Below are positions 1 to 8,357 of a stretch of DNA of 64,000 bases, in pieces. The DNA is taken from contig CATQIJ010000013.1 in assembly GCA_958296345.1 (NCBI GenBank), positions 558,001-622,000 on the forward strand. Direction: 5' to 3'. The DNA comes from an uncultured Rhizobiaceae bacterium. Its GTDB lineage: Bacteria > Pseudomonadota > Alphaproteobacteria > Rhizobiales > Rhizobiaceae. Below the pieces are notes generated by a model, which saw nothing but the letters and a program-made list of their open reading frames with translations, made no database searches and was not told the origin of the DNA. Both the position numbers and the translations under genes were made by a program. Positions within the stretch are counted from its first letter, which is position 1; each line of letters opens with the position of its first letter.

Positions 1-361
1 TTATTCTACACTGGCGATAGTCCGTATTGATGGTCATTCCTTCAATGACTTTAAATCTGCACACACCAGATAGGCTTATGTGTATGCGACCATCACCCAT
101 TTCTTGAAAAGCAGAGATACAGCCAATATCACTTAAAGGTGGGGAGCCTTCGTCATTATGCGCATTATTAAAATCAGGCTGTATCATCCCTATAAGTTTT
201 TCGCCGCGTAAAGCGTTGCTCACCATTTTACGATAGCGGGGTTCGAAAATATTAAGCGGCAATTGCCCGCCAGGTAATAATAGGGCACCCGTTAATGGAA
301 ATACAGGAATTGTATCCGGTAAATCATTTTCAAAATTATACGATACGTTTCCAGCTTTCAT
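1..361 (-). CDS. LON substrate-binding domain protein, C-terminus off the window
   Basis: The ORF track misses this gene because it runs off the left edge. Read on the minus strand from the ATG at 359-361 it gives about 120 residues containing IPVFPLTGALLLPGGQLPL and NIFEPRY, the hallmark start of the LON N-terminal substrate-binding (PUA-like) domain. Stand-alone proteins of this type lack the AAA+ and protease domains of Lon; their role is not settled, substrate recognition being the usual guess. It lies downstream of the thioredoxin co-chaperone gene on the same strand with a gap of about 115 bp, a pairing I recall from other Hyphomicrobiales, so co-transcription is plausible. The family is clear; the full length cannot be judged here. 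Confidence 0.85.
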   Translation of the reverse strand, partial: MKAGNVSYNFENDLPDTIPVFPLTGALLLPGGQLPLNIFEPRYRKMVSNALRGEKLIGMIQPDFNNAHNDEGSPPLSDIGCISAFQEMGDGRIHISLSGVCRFKVIEGMTINTDYRQCRI

Positions 362-478
362 CGGTGTTCCAGTGTTTAGTTCATTACAAGTTAATCTGGT
401 ACAAAAAATTTAAGTCTCAAGTGCTAAGCGGCATGTTTTCGTGAAATGGTGTATGTATGAATGCGAGAGATACAGAAT

Positions 479-1456
479 TTACGAGAATAACAATGAGGAA
501 AGTTTACGACGTGCAGAAATAGTTATTTCATCGCTCATTCCCCACGCGTCGAAGAATTGAAGGAGTTGAACGCGTGCTGCATCGTCATTCCAGCCAGGCT
601 TTTGTTTCATTATTTCTAAAAGATGATCTGCTGCCTCTTCTTTTTGATGAGCAGCATTAAGTGCGATTGCTAAATCCAGTTTCAGTTGAGGGTCATTAGG
701 TTTGGCATCCAGCTTTGATTGTAAGTCGCTAGACGTTTTTCCTAATGCTTCGGCTTGTTCTGCAAGATCTAATGCTGACTTTAATGAGGTGATTTCTGAT
801 GAGGCTAGTTGTTCATCATCAAGATTAGCCATGACACCGCGTGCGCCATCTAGGTTACCTTCGCTTAAGTAAAGGTGCCCAACACCGGCAATTGCCTGTA
901 AGTTAGTTGGTTCGGCTGTTAAGATATGACCATATATTCTGCCGGCTTCTTGTATGTTGCCTTGTTCTGCTAATTTCTTGGCATCTTCAAGCAATGTTTC
1001 CATTTGATCGCCATCATCTAAAGGACCAGCGATTTTTCCGATGAATTCACGGATTTCTGATTCAGTCTTTGCACCCATGAATGCATCTGCTGGTTTTCCA
1101 TCTACAAAAGCCACAACAGCAGGAATAGATTGAATTCCCATTTGCCCGGCAACTTCCGGGTGCTTATCAATATCCATTTTAACAAGACGAACCTTGCCTT
1201 TTGTATCTGCGACAGCTTTTTCGAGTGCAGGTGCTAATTGTTTACATGGTTCACACCATGGCGCCCAAAAATCGACTAGCACAGGGCCTTGCATTGAGGC
1301 TTGAATTACTTGAGAAGAAAATTCAGCTGTAGAGATGTCTTTTATTGGTGTTTCTGATTTTGTACTTGGCGTTTTGTTTTCGCCAAAAGAAACATTTGCA
1401 CTTTGGTTCGTAGTATATCCACTACCGCCACCAAAACCGTATTCATCGTTACTCAT
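479..1456 (-). CDS. Thioredoxin-domain co-chaperone (YbbN/CnoX-like)
   Basis: The 325-residue protein has a thioredoxin fold at about residues 40-145 with the active-site string WAPWCEPC (cysteines near 68 and 71), followed by a helical TPR-like region typical of YbbN/CnoX. CnoX proteins protect substrates from oxidative aggregation and pass them to chaperones; many family members have a degenerate CxxC, but here both cysteines are present, so redox activity is possible. The first 35 residues are Gly/Ser/Asn-rich and probably disordered. There is no signal peptide, so the protein is cytoplasmic. Its start overlaps the stop of the upstream deacylase gene by 4 bp (ATGA), indicating translational coupling. 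Confidence 0.9.
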   Translation of the reverse strand: MSNDEYGFGGGSGYTTNQSANVSFGENKTPSTKSETPIKDISTAEFSSQVIQASMQGPVLVDFWAPWCEPCKQLAPALEKAVADTKGKVRLVKMDIDKHPEVAGQMGIQSIPAVVAFVDGKPADAFMGAKTESEIREFIGKIAGPLDDGDQMETLLEDAKKLAEQGNIQEAGRIYGHILTAEPTNLQAIAGVGHLYLSEGNLDGARGVMANLDDEQLASSEITSLKSALDLAEQAEALGKTSSDLQSKLDAKPNDPQLKLDLAIALNAAHQKEEAADHLLEIMKQKPGWNDDAARVQLLQFFDAWGMSDEITISARRKLSSLLFS

Positions 1457-1965
1457 GCTTCTTCTCCAAACTCTGAAACTTGTATAATTTGCGGCTCATG
1501 ATTTATGTGCTTTAAAAACTGCAATAAACTCTCTTTAGAAATGGTGGTTGTCATCTCATTCGTCAATGGATGGCAATTAATAAGATCGTAGCGCAGCAAA
1601 GGCTCATCAATAATAACACTGACTTTGTTTTGTGTATCATTGATAGGGGCAAAAGCCGTGACGGCCCCAGGTTTTACACCTAACAATTCCATTAAGGCTT
1701 CTGCTTTTCCAAAAGACACTCGCCCTTTTGCACCAATTAATCCATGAATTGTATTTAACTTAATTTGGGCAGAGCCTTCAGCGACGATAAGGAAAAAATT
1801 TCCTTTTTTGTCTTTTAAGAAAAGATTTTTTGTATGGCCACCTGGAATTTCTTGTTTAATCTTAGAAGATTCTTCAACTGTAAAAACTGCCTCATGTTCA
1901 TGAGTTGTTGTTTCTATGTCTAATTTGCTAAGGGTATTGAGTAAGTCTTGTGGGCTTAAAGGCAT
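1453..1965 (-). CDS. YbaK/ProXp-type aminoacyl-tRNA deacylase
   Basis: This 170-residue protein has the YbaK/prolyl-tRNA synthetase associated domain over nearly its whole length. Segments such as HTKNLFLKDKKGNFFL and the GAVTAFAPIND stretch match the ProXp/PrdX group, which hydrolyses mischarged Ala-tRNA(Pro) in trans. It therefore likely edits tRNA in the cytoplasm. It is the first gene of a minus-strand pair, overlapping the thioredoxin co-chaperone gene by 4 bp. The exact tRNA specificity (ProXp-ala or another subgroup) cannot be fixed by eye. Confidence 0.88.
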   Translation of the reverse strand: MPLSPQDLLNTLSKLDIETTTHEHEAVFTVEESSKIKQEIPGGHTKNLFLKDKKGNFFLIVAEGSAQIKLNTIHGLIGAKGRVSFGKAEALMELLGVKPGAVTAFAPINDTQNKVSVIIDEPLLRYDLINCHPLTNEMTTTISKESLLQFLKHINHEPQIIQVSEFGEEA

Positions 1966-2139
1966 ATCAAAATTCCGTGTAATTATGACAAATCATTAAG
2001 TCTTGTAGGGCGTTATATCAAGACCTCATATTAAAGCCTGTTAAGTATAAAAACCATCATTCAATTTTGATGAAAAAGGTTCTTGCAATTCAAAACGACT
2101 TGCTTCATACAACGTTCACAAGCGACAAGCTTACAGTGA

Positions 2140-2214
2140 GCGGGCGTAGCTCAGGGGTAGAGCATAACCTTGCCAAGGTTAGGGTCGTGAGTTCGAATCT
2201 CATCGCCCGCTCCA
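2140..2214 (+). tRNA. tRNA-Gly (anticodon GCC)
   Basis: The sequence folds as a cloverleaf: acceptor arm GCGGGCG pairs with CGCCCGC, the anticodon stem TAACC/GGTTA encloses the 7-base loop TTGCCAA (anticodon GCC), and the T-arm carries GTTCGAATC. The terminal CCA is encoded. A truncated integrase gene starts 174 bp downstream, so this tRNA is the likely historical attachment site of the island that follows. Confidence 0.97.
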
Positions 2215-2248
2215 ATTCAACTTCTCTTACATTCTCATAATTACTCTA

Positions 2249-2273
2249 AACCCCTTATATTATAAGGGGTTTT
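2249..2273 (+). terminator. Intrinsic terminator after tRNA-Gly
   Basis: AACCCCTTAT and ATAAGGGGTT form a perfect stem with a very short loop, followed by a T-run (GGTTTTG). It lies 35 bp after the tRNA end and is placed to end its transcript. Confidence 0.85.
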
Positions 2274-2387
2274 GTGTTATGTACGTTTTCATCGTAGAAC
2301 ATGGAATACCATAGAATTCCGTCTATTTGTTGTACATCTGTTGTACAATTTTGCAAATATTCGTAATTTTGTTGTACAAAGAGAATT

Positions 2388-2579
2388 ATGGCACTCACTG
2401 ATGCACAAATTAGAAGCTTAAAGCCTGAAGCAAAACGGTACCGAAAATCCGATAGCAGTGGCCTCTATATAGAGGTCATGACTTCAGGTGCTAAATTCTT
2501 TCGACTTGCATGCAGATTAGATGGAAAACAACGCACTTATTTCATAGGCGAATACCCCAGTCCTTGTTTTGCAAGGTAG
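2388..2579 (+). pseudogene. Truncated tyrosine-recombinase integrase, N-terminal Arm domain only
   Basis: The 63-residue frame starts MALTDAQIRSLKPEAKRYR and continues with SGLYIEVM, SGAKFFRL and YFIGEYPS, the DUF4102 Arm-DNA-binding domain at the N-terminus of P4-type integrases. Such integrases are about 400 residues; homology ends after GEYPS, a few residues of unrelated sequence follow, and the frame stops. The core-binding and catalytic (R..HxxR..Y) domains are absent downstream. Together with the tRNA-Gly just upstream this marks the scar of an integrated element. The remaining peptide cannot recombine DNA. Confidence 0.85.
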
Positions 2580-2597
2580 TCGGGCAGTGAAAAAGGA

Positions 2598-2674
2598 GAC
2601 TAAAATCTGGTCGTGATGCATCCACTTTGGTCGGGGCAGGTCTGCTTTGTCAGGGCAACGGGGAGATTTTAGTC
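2598..2674. repeat. 11-bp perfect inverted repeat after the integrase remnant
   Basis: GACTAAAATCT at 2598-2608 and AGATTTTAGTC at 2664-2674 are perfect inverted copies 55 bp apart. A second palindrome, CGCGTTTTAACGCG, abuts the right copy. No gene is visible from 2580 to 2853, so this unit and the following hairpin are the only structure seen in that gap. Confidence 0.6.
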
Positions 2675-2749
2675 GCGTTTTAACGCGTGACGGTTCCAGG
2701 GTACAATTGTTCCCAAAATGTCCTATTTTTGGCGTTTCTTATAACAATA

Positions 2750-2778
2750 AAACCGTCATGGGATCATGACGGTTTTTT
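2750..2778. terminator. Probable bidirectional terminator
   Basis: AAAACCGTCATG and CATGACGGTTTTTT form a perfect stem around a 4-base loop, with A-rich sequence on the left and a T6 run on the right. It could end the minus-strand gene at 2854-3774 and also transcription arriving from the integrase side. Confidence 0.7.
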
Positions 2779-2853
2779 GAGAAGTTATCAGTTTAGCTTT
2801 TAGACGACATTACAGGTTTATTCTGTAAATTTGTAAGATTGAGTGCTCCAATA

Positions 2854-3774
2854 TTACGATTGTAATTCCGTATTTTGCAGGTTGGGTTGAGGTTTATATT
2901 CAGCAGAAACATTTGTGTTTTTGGCTGATGGTAGTCCCATGAGTTGTTGCAAGTTTTGAATTAAAATATTGGTTTCATGATCTCGTTCCAGCATTGTGAT
3001 GATTTGTTCATCCTTAATACGCAGTTGATCATTTGCGAGGTTTAGTTGTTCTTTGAAGAATTCAAGTTGTTCATCTTTCATGGAGAGCACTTCTTTTAAG
3101 TGGGTAGCATTTTGCTCCGATGAGTCCCTCGAATAGTTCTTGATTGGTGTATTATCCAGAACCTCATCTTTACCCTTTCCAGAGGGCATAATTTGATTAT
3201 GGCGCTCTACAAATTCGTATATTGATCCTCGTTCAATCAGGTACCGAACACCATTTTCTGTTGGTACTAATCGTGCCGCAAGATCGCCATGTTTGCACAT
3301 CCTTTGTATCGTTCGGATTGTTCTCGTAATTCCTTCTTCTCGTAAGAGTTCATCTGTCGTTTCAATGTCTACCCAATCGGCGAAAGGTCGCGGTGCGTCG
3401 TTTGGCGGGTTGTCTGATTTTGAGTTAGTTTGAAGTTCATTATCCAGAGTTTAATCACGTGGGATTTCATTTGTATCCTTTACTGGCGGTTCGACTTCTT
3501 TTTGTAGGTGACGAGACATGTCGTGGCTGGTCGTGCTGTGACCAGACGCATCGGGTACAATCGCGTCCTGTCTTTGCATGTCGGGAACTGTCGTGACTGT
3601 GTCTGAATTGGTGTTGATAATTGTATTATCTGAGCTATGATGGTTGGATGATCTATTTTTAGAATGTGAGAGATTTATTTCTGATGTGTCGTGTCGCGGC
3701 AGTTCACCTATTGTCGCGTGATGACGAGACCCTTCGGTGTCGGGGTTTCGCTTATGATTGTTTATGTCGTTCAT
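2854..3774 (-). pseudogene. DNA-binding-type protein with degenerate repeats and coiled coil, interrupted by in-frame TAA
   Basis: The track shows ORFs 3451-3774 and 2854-3300, but both are in one frame, and the 50 codons between them are open except for the TAA at 3451-3453. The joined product is about 306 residues. The first third is His/Ser/Thr/Asp-rich with degenerate units of about 10 residues (GSRHHATIGE, ASGHSTTSHD, MSRHL). A helix-turn-helix-like segment follows (TTDELLREEGITRTIRTIQR, then YLIERGSI), then a heptad-like coiled coil (MKDEQLEFFKEQLNLANDQL). No catalytic motif is visible. The layout suggests a mobile-element DNA-binding protein, but I do not recognise the family. The part after TAA lacks a good ATG until MCKHGD, inside the HTH, so it is unlikely to function alone. 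Confidence 0.6.
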
Positions 3775-3812
3775 GATTTAAGTATAACAATTCATCAGCA
3801 GTGGGGAGTTGA

Positions 3813-4976
3813 GATTTTCACATATCATGCAGTCTTTTCTTTGTAGAAAAATCTTTCCCAATCGTTTTATTAGGAGACTTTAACGCTACGCTTGCTAGTA
3901 ATGATTTTGATCAGCTTACCAAAGCTGGCTTTTCTGCACTATCTGCACAAGATGAAATGAGTGGTGCTTTTACCTATTTAAAATCACCTTACAAGAGTCT
4001 AATTGATCATATTTTTCTATCTGCAAACATGAGCAAATATGCTAGCGAAGATGATTTTTTTATTGTTGCTCGCGACAAGGTTGTAAGTCGTTTTGTAAAA
4101 GATACATCCGAACATTTGCCGATTGCTATGCGACTTTCATTATCTAAAATACAGGATATGGAGAAAGGTGAGAATTTAAGTTCTGACTCTGTGATTGATG
4201 ATGAATTTTCTCAAATGTTATCTTCGGTTGGTTTGTCATCACCGAAACATAGCCATGACTCCAGTTCCTTGAGAAAGATAAGCGATCGAGTGGAAGCAGA
4301 AGGGGTCACTGAAAGAATTCCTGAATGGCCTTCACTTTCTTGGCAAGTTTCTGGCCTGACTAAGTCTCATTTTTTTACCCGAAATACTAATTCGTTTAAG
4401 AGAATAATGAACTATGTTAATGAGCAGCTAAAAGTACAATATGGTGCTGGCGCTAATATCCTTACATTAAAAGATATTGTTGTGCTTTTAATGGCGGAAG
4501 CTGGTGTTTCATCAAGCGGTATTATGGATCCAAATTTTATACACTCAAATGGTGAGTATGGGTTTTTTCCACTTCCAAATAATATTGATTATTGGGTGGG
4601 CACAGGCGCGCCTGAATACAACAAGCCGATGAGTGTAGATACGAATATTCGTTATTATCTTGCGTATCTGGGACAACTTAAAAACAAACCGGTTAGAAAT
4701 GTATCTGGTCTAGTACTTTATCCAGGTTTGTTTGAACAACATGGTATTGCAGGCAATACAGAGCGTGCCGCAAAATTACTCGCAGGCATTGTTCATGGTT
4801 ATTTTTGGGAGGGTAATTTCAGTGATAAAATTGTACCGATAAATAAGATTCTAAATGGTTACTCAGCAGATAAACCTCTTGATCAAATAATGGCAGATAC
4901 AGCTTATGCTCACGCTGGTAAAACGCTTATGGTGAATCGTCAGAAAAACATCAATTCTGGTCTAGCCTTGGTTTAG
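3813..4976 (+). pseudogene. 5'-truncated EEP-family nuclease/phosphatase with unknown C-terminal domain
   Basis: The listed ORF starts at an internal ATG (3957), but the frame is open back to a TGA at 3810 and encodes FPIVLLGDFNA, the conserved catalytic segment of endonuclease/exonuclease/phosphatase domains. IDHIFLS and SEHLPIAMRL, the final DH and SDH-type motifs, follow. The N-terminal half of the EEP domain, with its first metal-binding residues, is missing, so activity is unlikely. The last 230 or so residues form a second domain with GEYGFFPLPNNIDYW that I do not recognise. The gene lies in the island of broken genes beside tRNA-Gly. The EEP assignment is firm; the intact parent's substrate is unknown. 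Confidence 0.7.
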
Positions 4977-5036
4977 ATTGAGTATTTATATTTATCAAAA
5001 ATTAGCTTATATTATTATCTTACTTAGGAGAATGCA

Positions 5037-5878
5037 ATGAATCGGATTTTAGGAATAGTTTTCGTTTTACCTTTTTACTTATTGCAAATTTTAACATTAC
5101 ATATGCTGCTGGATATGGACTTTGTAAAGTAGGAACTACTTTGAAAGGTGGTGAGCTTCTATATTTGTCACAAGTTAATAAGAAGTATTGTTGGAATGAA
5201 GTTCCTGACAATGAAAATATGAGTTTTGAAGGTTTTTCAAAGTCAAATTACCAATTTACATATGTGTTTGGTTTCAAAGATAAGAGGATAGAATTTGATC
5301 CTATTTTTACTGTAAAGGTTAAACAACTTAAATCTGGAAATAAAAGTATTAAAGATAAAGTTTCTTTGTACCGAAAAGGGATTAGAACACTTTGTGGTAA
5401 AAGATTTGGTCGAATGGTTGATAATTTCGTAAATTTACCATTTGGTGAATGAGAAGTTGATGGGCGTTTATTCAATACCTTTCATAAAGATGATAAAAAT
5501 GATGGAGGTGCTACTTTAGCTGAATTTCATATTTGGTTTAAGAATAGCCTCGGACAATGTGCGCGGTCAGATAGCCGTAAACTAAAGAAATATTTTGTGA
5601 TAAAGGATATCGATTTTGCACCTGGCAAAAGCTTAGCACAAAGAATTGCGGAAGTATTTGGATTATCTGCGACCACAGCTTTTGCAACTGGTAAAGCTTC
5701 CGCGGTCTATGAAAAAATACGTATAGAACTTCAGAAAGGTCAATTTCGTGGTACAGAATTATCTGCACATTTTAGTCTTGAGCAAAAACACGAATACGAT
5801 GTGATCATTAAGGATTTATCAAGTTATCCAGAGGGTAGATTTTTAAGACCAGAGAAAAGTTTTGGTATTAGGGAATAG
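5037..5878 (+). pseudogene. Secreted protein gene, frameshifted near 5060 and interrupted by in-frame TGA
   Basis: AGGAG sits 6 bases before the ATG at 5037, and the first codons give MNRILGIVF. Adding one T to the following T-run would join them to FRFTFLLIANFNITYA, which makes a convincing signal peptide ahead of AGYGLCKVG. The mature frame runs to a TGA at 5450-5452 and stays open after it (EVDGRLFNTFHKDD) into ORF 5597-5878, which is in the same frame. The reconstructed protein is about 280 residues with no family I recognise. Its neighbours are a nuclease remnant upstream and a split membrane protein 50 bp downstream. The one-gene interpretation is supported by frame continuity; the function is unknown. 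Confidence 0.6.
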
Positions 5879-5927
5879 TTATAATTTAAATCAACTAAAT
5901 TTTATCATTATCATTGGATTAACCATT

Positions 5928-6582
5928 ATGCTGCAAGATTATCTTAAAAGCTTTACTGCACTTCATGTACTTGCATTAGCTGTAAAAATAGGACCTCAGC
6001 ATATGACAATTCCAGAGAATATTAAAGTCAAAAACCATACTGCATTGAACATGGCAGGATTATCTATCCTAGCTGGAATGTTTCTATTTAGTGTTAATAT
6101 ACTTTCACCTAATGAAATAACCTTCGGTGTTAGTATATTATCTTCAATTTTAGCACTCTTGATTATTGGTGTAATCGGCGTTTTCGTTAACCTTGCAACG
6201 CCTTCTCAAAATAACTTTGCTGATGCGAATATTGCAAGTAGCAACGCAAACAAATGGGGTTCATATCTAATATTATGCCTCTTTGTTGTTCTGATTTCAT
6301 TTTTCTCTATTAATGGAATAAGCGCATAATGGAATAAGCGCACTATTTTTTGATGGAATGATAGCAATACCCGCTCTTCGCGCTGGTGGGTGGGGAATAA
6401 ATCTCCCAATTTTCATAACGGTGGCTGCAAGCTCTTTTTTGGGAACGGCGGTAGTATATTATCTTTGTCGTCGCTCTGGTAAAATTTTAGACACAAGAGC
6501 TGTCGCGATCAGAGTTTTTTTAATTACAAATTTTGTGTGTGGAACAATTTTGTATGCGTTTAATTTTGTTTTATTCAGATAA
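5928..6582 (+). pseudogene. Multi-spanning membrane protein gene split by a 16-bp tandem duplication
   Basis: Two ORFs are listed (5862-6329 and 6358-6582). The sequence TAATGGAATAAGCGCA occurs twice in direct succession at 6311-6342. Deleting one copy joins the frames exactly (NGISA followed by LFFDGMIAIPALRAGG), giving about 212 residues with roughly five hydrophobic spans. The ATG at 5928 is preferred because the track start at 5862 is a TTG that overlaps the previous gene. No domain is recognised. As it stands the gene makes a protein lacking its last two spans. Confidence 0.65.
6311..6342 (+). repeat. Perfect 16-bp tandem duplication
   Basis: TAATGGAATAAGCGCA is present in two back-to-back copies (6311-6326 and 6327-6342). 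Because 16 is not a multiple of three, it shifts the frame of the surrounding gene and creates the TAA at 6327-6329. Confidence 0.95.
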
Positions 6583-6645
6583 ATATCTTTTTTTATTCTT
6601 AATAGTACTCAGTCATAGCCGATCATTATAGTAGCTTTCTTGGCT

Positions 6646-7497
6646 TTAAATTTTAGTGGATATGGATTGTGTCGTTTGCTTTGTTTTATGTGTTGAAACG
6701 ATAAACGCAGCTATAAATATTATTGTCATTACGAGCACGATTGTAGGTGCGGGTGCGCTGTCTAGGTAGAAACTTAGATATACACCTAAGAATGATGACA
6801 GAACTGCGATTGCGACTGAAACTATCAACATCGCTTCAAAGCGCTTTGTTATTAGAAATGCGATTGCACCTGGTGCAATCAGGAGTGCTATTGTTAGAAT
6901 GACACCTACAGCTTTTAGCGCAGAGACAATTGTGAGTGATAGAATAATTAGAAGGCCATAGTGAATAAGTTTCACTGAAAGGCCTGCAACCTTTGCTTGA
7001 ATTTCATCAAAGGAATGTAGCAATAAATCTCGCCATTTAAGTAAGATAATTGCTGTAACAATAAAGCCAATTACAAGTGTTGTAATGATATCATTCGTAC
7101 TAACACCAAGCATATTTCCAAATAGGATATGGTCAAGATGCACGTCTGACTGGATTTTTGTGTAAAGCACAATTCCAAATCCAAACATACCTGAGAAAAC
7201 AACACCCATAACGGTATCTTGTTTTACGCGGCTGTTATCTTTTAAAAATCCTGTAGCAAGAGCGCAGAACATGCCAGCTACAAATGCCCCTATGATGAGC
7301 GGGATGTTGATAATGTAAGCGATGACAATTCCGGGTAAAACGGCATGACTTACAGCGTCGCCCATTAAAGACCAGCCTTTTAAGACTAAATAGCAAGACA
7401 ATAGTGCAGCAGGAATAGCAATGATTACTGCAATGATCATTGCGTTCGTCATGAATGTAAATTGGAATGGTAGGATTAACTCTTCAAAGAACGTCAT
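6646..7497 (-). CDS. sitD: Metal ABC transporter permease (SitD-like)
   Basis: This is the second membrane subunit of a manganese/iron/zinc importer of the ABC-3 family. The track ORF begins 36 residues early; the ATG at 7495-7497 overlaps the stop of the preceding permease gene as ATGA and gives MTFFEELILPFQFTFM, the normal family start, for 283 residues. About eight hydrophobic helices are visible, with the family segment LKGWSLMGDAVSHAVLPG near the N-terminus. It is last in the four-gene operon on the minus strand. It is paralogous to the permease gene upstream, the two presumably forming a heterodimeric channel. Metal specificity cannot be read from the permease. Confidence 0.88.
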   Translation of the reverse strand: MTFFEELILPFQFTFMTNAMIIAVIIAIPAALLSCYLVLKGWSLMGDAVSHAVLPGIVIAYIINIPLIIGAFVAGMFCALATGFLKDNSRVKQDTVMGVVFSGMFGFGIVLYTKIQSDVHLDHILFGNMLGVSTNDIITTLVIGFIVTAIILLKWRDLLLHSFDEIQAKVAGLSVKLIHYGLLIILSLTIVSALKAVGVILTIALLIAPGAIAFLITKRFEAMLIVSVAIAVLSSFLGVYLSFYLDSAPAPTIVLVMTIIFIAAFIVSTHKTKQTTQSISTKI

Positions 7498-8357
7498 GAG
7501 GTCGTGCTTTCTTTTAGCGCATTTTTTGCTTTGCGGTTGTTGGCTAACATGCCGTGTTTTGGCGCAAAGAAAAAAGCGGCTAAGAAAATTAAAGTTTGGA
7601 AACAAACAATGATTCCGCCCGTTGCACCGTCTAAGAAGAAACTAAAATATGCACCAAGAAAACTTGTTAGAGCACCGATGATTACACTTATTATCAAGAG
7701 TTTTGGAAAGTGGTCCGTTAGCAAATAGGCGGTTGCACCAGGTGTTACGACCATAGCAATTACTAAAAATGCCCCTACTGTTTGTAGGGCAGCAACAGTA
7801 CAGGCGGCTAGAATAGCAAAAAACACAATCTTGAGTATTTCTGTATTTAAACCAATTGAACGTGCGTGAGTTTCATCAAAGAAAGTCACCATGAAGTCTT
7901 TCCATTTAATTAGTAAAACTGCGAGAGAAACAACACTAATTATCACAAGTTGTATCGTATCTTCTGGTGTGATTGCCAGAATATTGCCAAGCGTAATGGT
8001 TTGAATGTTTACAGATGTCGGTGATAGGGAAGCCATGAAAAGGCCAAGGCCAAAAAATGAAGTGAAGATTAAACCAATGATGGCGTCTTCTTTTAGCCCT
8101 GTGCGTTGGTTCAGAAAAAGCATTGCACTTGCGGCCAATCCACCAGAAAAGAAAGCACCAATTGCAAAGGGCAACCCCAGCATATATGCACCAGCAACAC
8201 CCGGAACGATGGAATGGCTTAGTGCATCTCCAATTAACGACCAACCTTTGAGCATTAGATAAACAGATAAAAATGAGCACACTGCGCCCACAAGAGTGCT
8301 CACCCACATGGCGTTTATCATGTAATTGTATTCAAAAGGGAGAAGTAGAGTTTCCAT
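7494..8357 (-). CDS. sitC: Metal ABC transporter permease (SitC-like)
   Basis: The 287-residue inner-membrane protein has eight or so hydrophobic helices and the ABC-3 signature LKGWSLIGDALSHSIVPG, closely paralleling the downstream permease. It overlaps the ATPase gene by one base (TAATG) and the next permease by four (ATGA), so the operon is tightly coupled. The C-terminal tail (KNALKESTTS) is hydrophilic and probably cytoplasmic. Two different permease genes in one operon is the SitABCD/YfeABCD arrangement rather than ZnuABC, which has one. I infer Mn(II)/Fe(II) import from that layout and from the operator-like sites upstream. Confidence 0.88.
   Translation of the reverse strand: METLLLPFEYNYMINAMWVSTLVGAVCSFLSVYLMLKGWSLIGDALSHSIVPGVAGAYMLGLPFAIGAFFSGGLAASAMLFLNQRTGLKEDAIIGLIFTSFFGLGLFMASLSPTSVNIQTITLGNILAITPEDTIQLVIISVVSLAVLLIKWKDFMVTFFDETHARSIGLNTEILKIVFFAILAACTVAALQTVGAFLVIAMVVTPGATAYLLTDHFPKLLIISVIIGALTSFLGAYFSFFLDGATGGIIVCFQTLIFLAAFFFAPKHGMLANNRKAKNALKESTTS

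Noticed and set aside
7936-8307. ORF of 123 aa overlapping sitC in another frame
   Set aside because: It is an alternate-frame shadow with high Cys/His/Trp content typical of noncoding translation.
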